Source: Galeopsis tetrahit (lineage: Eukaryota; Streptophyta; Magnoliopsida; Lamiales; Lamiaceae). From it: 64,000 nt of DNA. Shown here in pieces: positions 21,839-31,826 of the stretch. The stretch's first letter is position 1. The number at the start of each line of letters is the position of its first letter. Both the position numbers and the translations under genes were made by a program. Below the pieces are notes generated by a model. The model saw only the letters and a list, made by a program, of their open reading frames with translations. It was not told the DNA's origin and searched no databases. The stretch spans positions 55,982,063 to 56,046,062 of the forward strand of contig OY776120.1 of NCBI GenBank assembly GCA_963675135.1. Reading direction: 5' to 3'.

Positions 21839-24710
21839 GTACCTATGGGCCACAAGAAGAGGAGTATGAGCAAAAAGACAACATGGTACCTTGACAGTGG
21901 ATTCTCAAGGCACATGACTGGAAACAAAGAACTCCTCACTGAGTTTATTGAAAAAGAAAGCCCAAATGTCACTTTTGGAGACAGCTCACAAGCAACAACA
22001 AAAGGTTATGGTACTTTGATGATTGGTAACATCAAAGTAACCAATGTATCTTATGTAGCTGGTCTCAAATATAATCTCCTAAGTATCAGTCAATTCTGTG
22101 ATAAAGATTTCAATGTTGAGTTCTCAAGTGGAAAATGCTTAATTAGAGATAAAACTCAACAAATTCTATTGACTGGAACTAGGAAAGGAAATGTGTATTT
22201 TGCAGACTGGGACAAGTCTACTGATGCTGCATGTTTCATTGCTAAGAGTACTAATGAACAAAGTTGGTTATGACACAAGAGGCTAAACCACCTGAGCTTC
22301 AAATCAATGAACAAACTTGCCAGAAATGCATTAGTTAAAGGACTGCCTAATGAGGTTTTCATTAAAGAACATGTGTGTAAACCATGTCAAGAAGGAAAAC
22401 AGATTAAAGCCTCATTCAAAGGTAAACCAGTCATTTCTACTGAAAGGGTACTTGAACTTCTACATATGGATCTTTTTGGACCAATCACCCCTTCAAGCAT
22501 AAATGGTAGAAAATACACATTAGTTGTAGTAGATGACTTCTCTAGGTTCACATGGGTAGTAATTCTCCTTAATAAGAAGGAAACACAAGTCAAACTACCT
22601 GAGCTTCTTAAGAGACTGTCAAATGAGAAAAGCCTTAGCATTATCAAGATAAGCTCTGATAAAGGCACTGAGTTCATAAATTCATACATCAATGAGTATT
22701 GCACATCTAATGGAATAACTTATGAAACCTCAGCAGCTAGAACTCCTCAGCAAAATGGAGTTGCAGAAAGAAGGAATAAAACCTTAAAAGAAGCTGCTAG
22801 AACCTTAATTGCTGATTCAAATTTACCTAAGAGGTTTTGGGCTGAAGCTATAAACACTGCATGCCATACTCAAAATAGATGCTTGATCACTAATGGGCAA
22901 GGCAAAACCCCTTATGAACTCTGGAAAGGAAGAATGCCTAAAGTGTCATACTTTCACATCTTTGGTTGTAAGTGTTTCATACACAATAATGGGAAAGAAC
23001 AGTTGAAAACCTTTGACAGCAAAGCTGATGAGGGAGTATTCCTTGGATATTCTCAAGTCAGTAGAGCTTTCAGAGTCTACAACAAGAAAACCCTTATTGT
23101 GGAAGAAACACCTCATGTTGTGTTTGATGAGTCTATTCATGAGTCCAGAAATGAAAACTTGGAACCTGAAGAAATCATACAGAGGACAACCAGACTAAGC
23201 CTAAAAGACAAAGACACTAAATTCATAGATGTTGTCCAAGCCAACCTACCTGAAGAACTCACACTGGACAACAATCCTGAAGGCAACCTTCCTGAGACAA
23301 ACCCCACTGATGGAAATGGTGAACTGAATGAGCCAATCCCAGTTCACATCCAGGTAACAACTACCAATGAAGAAGCAGTTCCTGCTGAGGTAGTTAATGG
23401 GTCAAATAATCAAGGGGGAACTCAAAATGTTGAAAATGCCAATGTAACTGACATTGAGGACAACACCCCTGATTATGATCCTGAATTAGATCCTGCACTC
23501 AATTATCCTGAATTTTATGATCAAAATGACTCAACTTTAGTAGAGGACAACTCTACTGAAGAGATCAGAAAAAGAAGGACTTGGTTGTCTGACCATCCTA
23601 CTGATCTAATACTTGGTGACCCAAGTATTGGAGTAAAAAAAAGAAGATTTCATGGTGAAAGTGCTCTTTTTTGTTGTTTCTTATCAGAAAAAGAACCAAG
23701 TAATATTGAAGAAGCACTTCAAGATGCCAATTGGATCACAGCCATGCAGGAAGAATTGAATCAATTCACCAGAAATGAAGTATGGGAGCTGGTGGATAGA
23801 CCTTCACATCAAGATGTTATTGGAACCAAGTGGGTGTTCAAGAACAAAAAGAATGAGAATGATGTGATTGTCAGAAACAAAGCACGACTAGTGGCAAAAG
23901 GGTATTGCCAGCATGAAGGCATTGACTATGATGAGACCTTTGCACCTGTGGCAAGGCTAGAAGCAATAAGGCTCTTCCTAGCCTATGCAGCCCACAAGAG
24001 GTTCAAAGTATACCAAATGGATGTCAAGAGTGCCTTTCTGAATGGAGTCTTGAAAGAAGAGGTCTATGTGGAGTAACCACCAGGTTTTGAGGTTGGAAAC
24101 CAAGTATACAGACTGAAGAAGGATCTATATGGACTCAAGCAAGCCCCTAGGGCTTGGTATGACACACTGTCACAATTCCTCTTGGATCATGGATTCACCA
24201 AGGGAACTGTGGACAGAACTCTCTTCAGAATCTCTGAAGGAGAGGACATCTTGCTAGTCCAAATTTATGTAGATGACATAATTTTTGGATCCCCTAATGA
24301 GAAGCTGTGTGAAAAGTTCTCCAAGCTCATGCAAAGTAAGTTTGAAATGTCCATGATGGGGTTGATGAACTTCTTCTTGGGCCTACAAGTCAAGCAATCA
24401 AAAGAAGGAATCTTCATCAACCAAGCCAAGTACACCAGAGAAATGATCAAGAAGTTTGGGTGTACAACAAGCAAGCCAGTAAGGATCCCAATGAACACAA
24501 ATTGGAAGATGGATCCTGATGAGAGTGGTGTTCCAACCAACTCCACTGAGTATAGTGGAATAATTGGTTCTCTCCTCTATCTCACTGCCAGCAGACCTGG
24601 CATCACCTTTGCAGTAGGTGTTTGTGCAAGGTTTCAAGCAAATCCTAAGAAAAGCCACCTTGAGGCTGCAAAGAGGATCTTGAGGTACCTCAAAGGAACT
24701 GAAAATCTTG
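21839..24710 (+). pseudogene. Element D pol, two nonsense codons, RNase H truncated
   Basis: Protease (WYLDSGFSRHMTG; the usual Cys after Gly is Phe, where C has CSRH), integrase zinc region, integrase core (MDLFG, SDKGTEF, AERRN), RT with YQMDVKSAFLNG and YVDDIIFGS, and the start of RNase H. One frame is kept from 21839 to the truncation except for TGA at 22271-22273 (C has TGG) and TAA at 24074-24076 (C has CAA). Homology to C stops after TENL at about 24708, where inverted LTR sequence begins with CTTG shared by both sides. Not functional. Confidence 0.9.
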
Positions 24711-25590
24711 ATTGTAGACTTGCTCTTGATTTCTCTAAGATCAATAATTGTTTAGTAGTAGCAGTCCTTCAGTAGTCTCTTCAAGTAGGAGATCATACAG
24801 TATTTATAGAACTTAGTATGACAGTTAGGAGTTTGTGAACTAACTTTCAACTAACTCTAAAACTGTTTTTGTAACTTCTTCTTGTAACCGACTTTGTAAC
24901 TTCCTTTTTATTCCAAGTCAGCATATCTTCAAATATATCTCCAGTTACTCTTTACATAAGTTATCCAAACTTATTCTTCAAATTCACCAAATCAGCACAG
25001 TAACTTACTGTTCTGATTTTTACTCTTCTGATTTTTACTCTGCTGAGCCAGTCAGCACAGTAACTTCAAACTGTTCTGTACTTCTCCAGAATTCTTCGAA
25101 GCTTCTCTTCAACTCTTCTTTGAAGTCTTCTTATTCTGAAGTAGTCTTCTGAGTCTTCATTAGTCTTCTGATCTTCTTCTAATCTAGTGTTCTAAACTTA
25201 CTGTTCTGAACTTTTACAATGCTGAATACAATAAAATACAACTTTACATATATAAAACCTATCTATACATCAATTGAACTATATACAGATGAGTACATCT
25301 AAGTCCTATACTATAAGCTGTCTATACAATACAAAACATCAGCTTAGTTCCTAACAGTTCATATATCAGATCAGTAAACACAATAAGATCAGTAATCATA
25401 TAAGATCAGTAAACTCAGATAAGATTAGTAACTTAGATTTCAAATATCTCATTAAGATCAGTAAACTTATTTCAAATGACTTAGTTAAGATGACTTAGAA
25501 CCACATATATTACTAACTTTAAGTTGCTTTTGGCCATCAAAACATACTTTCATCATCTAGAACATTGTTTTAAGGATTCATATCCCAACA
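24711..25590 (-). repeat. A/B-family LTR fragment, inverted
   Basis: Matches about 16565-17380 of the B LTR and ends ...ATATCCCAACA at 25590. It lacks the primer-site-proximal ~500 bases. Left edge fused into element D RNase H; right edge fused to the next, oppositely oriented fragment. Confidence 0.88.
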
Positions 25591-26437
25591 GTAAGTTACT
25601 GTGCTGATTTGGTGAAATTGAAGAATAAGTTTGGAAAGCTTATTTAAAGAGTAACTGAAGATATATTTGAAGATATTCTGACTTGGAATAAGAAGGAAGT
25701 TACAAAGTCGGTTACAAGAAGAAGTTACAAAAACAGTTTTAGAGTTAGTTGAGAGTTAGTTCACAAACTGCTAACTGTCATACTAAGTTCTATAAATACT
25801 GTATGATCTCCTACTTGAAGAGACTACTGCTACTACTAAACAATTACTGATCTTAAAGAATTCAAGAGCAAGTCTACAAGCAAGAACTCACAGAGTTAAG
25901 GAAATCAAAGCAAGGAGAAGCCACTGAATTGAAGAGAAGAATCAAAGGCTACTCAAAGAGAAGTTTTACTTTTCAGTTTTAAGTTTGTGTTTTGTAAACA
26001 AGTGTGCTAGTTACTTGTGAAATTACTAGCAGATCGAAGATACACTTGGAAGTGTAATCGATAAGATCACAGTCTTAATCTTGGGACTTTAAGCCACAAG
26101 AAACTCAAGAAGGAAGAGTTAATAAAACATCACAACTGGGATTGTGAGAGTGGATGTAGACTTATTGGTCGAACCACAATAAAATTCTGTGTTCTTTATT
26201 TTCTGTTTGATATTTGTTTAACCAAGAACAGTAGAATTGTCTAAGTAAAGATCTGATTAAAAGTTGAGTATAAATCTAAAACTGGAAGTACTGATCTAAC
26301 TCAGTATGAACAGTACTATTCAGAACACTATTCCGCATTATAAACTCTGATATTTTGAAAGATTTTTGAAAGTCTATTCACCCCTCCCCTCTAGATTTTC
26401 TTAGCTTACTCAATCTTAACTCAACTTAGGACCAACA
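25591..26437 (+). repeat. A/B-family LTR fragment, forward
   Basis: Plus-strand copy of the last ~850 bases of the family LTR, ending GGACCAACA at 26437 with no primer site after it. Its first ~300 bases are the inverted complement of the left part of the preceding fragment, so the pair forms a large imperfect foldback. It includes a TATA box at about 25791. Confidence 0.88.
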
Positions 26438-27102
26438 ACAAGGAACTGACAATGTGATATTCTGTGTGACTACAAACCCACCACATCGTCTACAATGCAA
26501 GATAAGCAGACATACAAGTAATCACAAAGAATGCAATAATGTGAAAAACCATTTATTTCAGATAAAAAGAAATCGAATATACGTCACAAAAGCCCACTAA
26601 AAGTTTGCTTTACAGTATACACCAACACTATCAACATAGTTGTCTCTTGCCTTATACTGAATTTGAACTCTTCTAGTTTAGTGTGCTGATATACTATGCT
26701 GGTCATCTCTTCTGATCTTGATGGAGTTCTTATCAGTAGACTTGATCTAAAGGATATGATCTTACTGAACATTGGTGTATCGGATAGGTTGACTCTTCTG
26801 ATTTACTCTTCTGATTTAGCTATCAGTAGTGTTAAGCTCTTCGGATCTTGTCTTATCAACAGGGTTGAAGTCTTCTGATCCTGAACCTAAGGGAACTTGA
26901 TCTAATTGATCTTCTAAGCTTGTGTTCCCCCTCAACTTATGTATCTTATCATTTATAAGCTGCCTAACATGTCAGCTGTTCAACTAGCCTGATTTATATG
27001 TTCCAGCAATCCTGAAACATACTTAGTAAATTTGACTTATCTATCTTGACATATCATCAGGGGTTTTGGTATCTTAAACAAAATCTCATTTTGTTCCCAA
27101 CA
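26438..27102 (-). repeat. Degenerate LTR-like segment, distantly C/D-related
   Basis: Its right ~180 bases (about 26920-27102) resemble the right end of the inverted C LTRs: a GTTCCCCCTCAA stretch, then GGGGTTTTGGTAT, and a final TTCCCAACA. The rest shares only short words such as CTTCTGATC. It abuts the next LTR end without a gap. Possibly part of an older LTR or a solo LTR; the left boundary is unclear. No coding sequence seen. Confidence 0.5.
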
Positions 27103-27222
27103 TAACCTTATACTAGATTACAAATTATTATACTAAACCTTTACTCTACTAATCTGGTTTTGGCCATCGAAACTAAATATAAGAATTACAATCAGATTAG
27201 GGGTTGGATGAATATCCCCACA
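27103..27222 (-). repeat. 3' LTR end of element E
   Basis: Ends ATATCCCCACA directly before the polypurine tract of E. It shares the TTTTGGCCATC segment with the A/B LTR end. In element orientation the LTR would begin TGTGGGGATATT. Only about 120 bases can be assigned. Confidence 0.6.
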
Positions 27223-27236
27223 ATTTCCCCCTTTTT
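27223..27236 (-). other. Polypurine tract of element E
   Basis: Minus strand reads AAAAAGGGGGAAAT next to the LTR end; same core as in A, B and C. Confidence 0.85.
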
Positions 27237-28181
27237 GATGAAGCTAAAACTAACTTATCTAAGTTATCAGATCAGTTAGTTAATAATTTGAAATTCGTCA
27301 AAGGTTAGTAATAATAATAGATAGAACATATAGCTTCTAAAGAAGACAATGAGAGGTTGTCTGAAGATGGAAAAGTAACTTCTTATATTAATTCAGAACA
27401 TGATGCAATGATATTACAAATACAGAGAATATTACTTAACAACTTGAAAGGATGTCTTCAGTAGATGTTGTATGCTTGGTAGACTCTCTTCTTAATTTCT
27501 CGAGCAATCTATTTTTCTCTAACTTTTTCTTTTAAGGTAGTGTTCATTGAAGGTAGATTTGCTTCCCTCATATCAGGCTTGCCATTCGCAGTTTCAAGTG
27601 CCTTCCAGTAGGGAAATGCAGGTAGAAGAATATTGATATTCTTATCTACTGCTTCTTTGATCACAATGCCTAGAAATTCTTCATCTTCATCAGTGAGAAA
27701 TGCTTCGAAACATCTGAATGTCGTCTCCTGATCAAGGTCTCCCCATCTTAGATTATGAACTGGTTCAAGGAAATCATCAATCTGCTGATCTGATTGCTCT
27801 GGAAGTTCTTCTTGATCTTCTACATCGTCTTCGATGCCCTCAGGAATTGGCTCTTCAACTGGTCTCTTCTTCTTTTGTAGAGTCTTCCTTCTCTTGTAAT
27901 TTGCATCAAAAGGTGCAGATTGCTTCCTCTTTAATTCAGTCAAACGACGACGTTCCTCATCTGTTGGAGCAGGGCGTCGATTCCCTTTCTTTAGAGCTAT
28001 TGGAACATTGTCTTCGTCTTCTTCTGTTTGAGCAGGAGGTAAAGCAAGTGCTACTGGTTGCTTCTACATCTGAATTTCTTCATTCCTTGCAATCACAACA
28101 TCAACTACAATTGCCAAGGCAGGATCAAATAGATGATGAGTAGATGAGGCGGGAATTGCTGAAATTATCCCTTGAGAAGTG

Positions 28182-28263
28182 AATTTCTTCATCTGTTCTG
28201 CCTGCTTCTGAAGTTTCTCTTATGCATTTCTTCATCTGTTCTGCCTGCTTCTAAAGTTTCTCT
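28182..28263. repeat. 44-base tandem duplication in element E ORF2
   Basis: An ATTTCTTCATCTGTTCTGCC unit recurs 44 bases later with one or two changes, followed by a shorter repeat of CTAAAGTTTCTCTT. It lies in the coiled-coil coding region and disturbs the frame. Confidence 0.75.
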
Positions 28264-28375
28264 TCTAAAGTTTCTCTTCTGCACCTGCTAATCTCCTAGC
28301 CAAATCAGATTGAGCCTCTGCTGATTTCTTCAATTCTTCGGATACTTGAAGGGATAACTAAGCTCTGGCCTCCTC

Positions 28376-28387
28376 TTCCCCCTTTTT
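28376..28387 (-). other. Internal polypurine tract in element E ORF2
   Basis: Minus strand AAAAAGGGGGAA, over codons for AKKGE, at the same protein position as in B and C. Confidence 0.62.
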
Positions 28388-28769
28388 GGCTTTATCAATG
28401 TGGGAAGTGAGCGCTTGAGTAAGTCTCTTGAATTGATCTTCATTTGCAAAGTTTGATTTTTCAGAACAGCATTTGCTGTCTTCTCCAGTCGTTCAGTGTC
28501 ACTACAGGAAATCACACATTTCGTGATGAATTTTTTTTCGACGACACAAAATTCATCGCAATTTTTTACTTAAACGTGAGGAATTTTATTTTTCGTCATT
28601 AAAGTACTAGAAATTGTGACAAAATTTAAATTCGTCACCAATTACAATTTTTTTCGTCACAAAGTTGAATACTTTATGACGATGTTAATAAGTATGTCAC
28701 AATAATACTATGTGACGATTTTAATAATAAATGATGACGAAATTCGACGTCATGGAAACTAGTTTTTCT

Positions 28770-30060
28770 TGACAATGCTAAACTATCGCCACTATAATAA
28801 TTGGTGATGATTTTAATAATAATTGATGATGATATTCCACGTCATAAAAAGTATTTTTTTCATGACGAACTCTATTTTTCGTCATTAATCATTTGAAATA
28901 TTTAGAGACAAAATATTTTCATCACAATAATAATTGGTGACGATTTTGATTGTAATAGATGACGATATTCGACGTCATAAAAAATATATTTTCATGACAA
29001 TATTATTTTTCATCATTAATTATTCAAAATATTTAGTGGCAAAATATTTTCGTCACAAAAATAATTGGTGACGATTTTAATAATAATTGATGACAATATT
29101 TGACGTCATGAAAAATATATTTTCATTACAATACTATTTTTCGTCATTAATTATTCAAGATATTTAGTGACAATATTTTCGTCACACTAATAATTTGTGA
29201 CGATTTTCATAATAATTGATGACGACATTCTACATCATGAAAAATATATTTTCATGACGATATTATTTTTCATCATTAATTATTCGAAATATTTAATGAT
29301 AAATTTATTTCGTCACAAAAACAATAATAATAATTGATGACAATATTTAACGTCCAAAAAAATATTTTTTCATGATAATACTATTTTTCGTCATAATTAT
29401 TTGAAATATTTAGTGACAAACTTTTTTCGTCTCGAAAATAATTGGTGACTATTTTAATAATAATTGATGACGGTAATCAACGTCATAAAATATACTCCCT
29501 CCGTCCCACAAAGATAGCCACATTTGACTTTACACATTGATTAAGAAAAATCAATAAATGTAGTAAAATTTAGCTAATGTGTCAATTTTGCCCTTAGAAT
29601 CCCATACTCCAAAATCTGTTAAGCATTAATTACTCTTATTAATTAGGGGTAAACTTGACAATAAAGCATTTAATACTAAAGTAAAAGAGGAAATGGAGCT
29701 ATAATTTGGAACATCCAAAAAAGGAATACGTGGCTATCTTTGTGGGGGACAGAGGGAGTATATATTTTCATGACAATGCTATTTTTTTTCGTTAATTATT
29801 TGAAATATTTAGTGATAAATTTTTATTGTCATGACTATAATAGTTGGTGACAATTTTAATAATAATTAATGACAATATTCAACGTCATAAAATATATTTT
29901 TCATGACAATACTACTTTTCATCATTAATTATTTAAAATATTTAGTGACAATTTTTTTTGTCGCAATAATAATTGGTGACAATAGTTGGCAACTATTCGA
30001 CGTCACAAACAATATATTCTCTTGACAATGCTATTTGACGTCATAAAAGACATATTCATG
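28770..30060. repeat. About 130-bp tandem array in the CACTA left subterminal region
   Basis: A unit containing ATATTTAGTGACA, TTTTCGTCAC, AATTGGTGACGATTTTAAT, GACGTCAT and TTTTTCGTCATTAATTA recurs about eight or nine times. Its ATATTTAG word falls near 28900, 29030, 29161, 29291, 29410, 29810 and 29940, i.e. every 119-134 bases once the Stowaway insertion is removed. Such arrays are typical transposase-binding regions of En/Spm elements; binding is inferred. Confidence 0.75.
29495..29758. mobile_element. Stowaway-type MITE, 264 bp
   Basis: Begins CTCCCTCCGTCCCACAAAGA and ends in its near-complement with GAGGGAG, flanked by TA on both sides (29493-29494 and 29759-29760). Non-coding. Inserted in the CACTA subterminal array. 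Confidence 0.9.
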
Positions 30061-30389
30061 GTCTCTAATTTCGAATACAAGTTCTTAAATAGGGATGACA
30101 ATGGGGTGGGTCTGGGACGGGTATGCCTTGTCCCAGGACCCGCCAAAATTCTCATACTCGGACCCGCCCCGCTTGAAAACTTGTTGGGTTTTACCCATCC
30201 TATCCCACATAATTTGTTTAATTTTTTTAATTAATTTTAATGCATACAATATATTTGTTTTGATATTACATAATTCAAATTAAATGTATAATTGTTTAAA
30301 ATAACATTTCCTATTAATATTATACTAAAAAAATTAAATAAAAAATATTTTACAAGCATACATACAAACATATATATATATATATATAT

Positions 30390-31056
30390 TGTTAGGATTA
30401 ATGCAATATTGGATGTCATCTAATATCTATCTATCAGAAGAGTTGCTATTGTTCTGATCTTGGAGTTCAGCAAAGTTGAGTTAAGGAGTAATTCAACTGA
30501 TAAGGTTTAGTGGTCTTCTTAGGAGTCAACTAATCTGAAATTATTGAGTTTGGACAACTCTGCTGATGAGGTTGGACAACTCTGCTAGACAAGTTATCTG
30601 AAGTCAGTTCAGGAGAGTTGGGGCCAAGTCTGCTGAAGACAAGTCTGCTTATCCCAAGTCTGCTGAGACAACTCCGCTGGGTCAAGTCTACTGAAATCTA
30701 GTTTTCAGAGTTAGTTAATTCTGTTATTTCTGTTATTTTTGTTATTTAGTTAGTTGGTTAGTGACGGTTATCAAATGCATTGTACATCTATAAATATATC
30801 ATCTAGTGCATAGGTTGTAGGTTACTGAATTTGAGAGTTTCGAGAGATCAAGCTTAGTGAATACTTGTAATCTGTAACTTTCATTTGAGATTAGTGAAGA
30901 TAGTCTTCTATCCTCCGTGGACGTAGATCATTTGATCGAACCACGTAAATCCCGTGTTCTTTCTTTGAGTTCTTTATACGTTTCAATTCATTGCGTTTCT
31001 AGTTGTCTTGATTTATCATTTGTAAGGAGTTGCTTTGTGGATACAATTCCGCAACA
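30390..31056 (+). repeat. 5' LTR of element F (667 bp)
   Basis: Starts TGTTAGGATTAATG, ends CCGCAACA. Has GGACAACTCTGCTGA words near 30552 and 30573 and a TATA box at 30789-30796. Confidence 0.92.
30789..30796 (+). promoter_or_regulatory. LTR TATA box, element F
   Basis: TATAAATA in the 5' LTR; repeated at about 35498 in the 3' LTR. Likely core promoter. Confidence 0.55.
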
Positions 31057-31102
31057 ATTAGCGCCGTCTGTGGGAAGTCGAAGATAAAGTCAAGAATCAG
31101 AA

Positions 31103-31826
31103 ATGGGCTCTGTGAAGTTGGAGATAGAGAAATTCAATGGTAAGAGAAATTTTGGTTTATGGAAAGCCAAGATGAAGGCTCTGCTGTCACACCATGGGCT
31201 GAAAGAGGCCCTTACTCCTCTTGACCCTGCTGCATCCGATGCAGACCAGGCCAAGAAAGAAGAGCTTATGGAAAAAGCTTACAACATTGTTGTTCTAAGT
31301 TTGGGAGACAATGTGTTCAGGGAAGTTATGAAGGAGAAGGATGTTGTTGCTGTATTTGAGACACTTGATGATCTGTATTTGACACAATCCTTGTCAAACC
31401 AGATGTTTATGGAGAGGAAGCTCAACAATTTTAAGATGACAGATGATAAGACCCTTGATGAGCAGTTAATAGAGTTCATGCAAGTTGTTGATGATCTTGA
31501 AAATGTTGGAGTCACCTTAGATGATCACAAGAAGTCTTTTCTACTATTGGAGTCCTTACCACCTTCATATGATAGCTTCAAGGATGCTTTGCTGATTACC
31601 AAGGAGGGTAAGGCAAAATTCAAAGAAGTCCATTCTGAAAACTAAGAGTTTACATGTAGCAAACTCAACCAAGAAGACCAAGAACCAAGCTGAGGGTCTT
31701 AATATCAAACTCAAGAATGACAAGAAAGGAGGGCAAGGCAAGAAGTTTCATGCCAAGCCAAATCAAAAGAAGAATGGGTTTGTAGCCAAGAGCAGAGCTT
31801 GCTACAAATGCCATAAAGAAGGACAT
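31103..31826 (+). pseudogene. Element F gag, frameshifted
   Basis: ATG at 31103 opens 180 codons of Copia Gag (UBN2-type pattern, ...FLLLESLPPSYDSFKDAL...) ending at TAA 31643-31645. The rest of Gag, a Lys-rich linker and the knuckle CYKCHKEGHLFKDC (31800-31841), is in another frame that continues into pol. A single indel near 31620-31640 probably split an originally continuous gag-pol frame. Gag would form the particle and bind RNA. Confidence 0.85.

Larger units (their letters stand above)
17417..24710 (+). mobile_element. Copia element D (Sirevirus-like, C family), truncated
   Basis: Plus-strand element of the same family as C. 5' LTR 17417-19219, primer site 19222-19234, gag 19358, intron-like segment 20684-21838, pol to 24710. 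It stops inside RNase H, where the sequence changes to an inverted A/B-family LTR. The rest of pol, the ORF cassette and the 3' LTR are lost and do not reappear to the right. Pol has at least two nonsense codons. Confidence 0.9.
27509..28499 (-). pseudogene. Element E cassette ORF2/ORF3, C-terminal part
   Basis: From the CACTA boundary leftward: a coiled-coil stretch with AKKGE (28376-28395), a basic Lys/Arg-rich linker, and a C-terminal domain (27509-27800; FRCFEAFLTDEDEEF ... LPAFPYW) that aligns with B ORF3 and the end of C ORF3. Broken by a stop near 28066, by frameshifts around the duplicated stretch at 28182-28263, and by an early stop near 28360. E resembles B in placing the coiled coil and C-terminal domain in one continuous protein. 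Function unknown. Confidence 0.6.

Noticed and set aside
28770..30060. CRISPR-like regular repeats
   Set aside because: Plant nuclear context; units are contiguous 130-bp tandem copies without unique spacers.
29986..30234. 82-codon frame at the CACTA/hAT border
   Set aside because: Crosses a transposon boundary and repeats; no conserved features.
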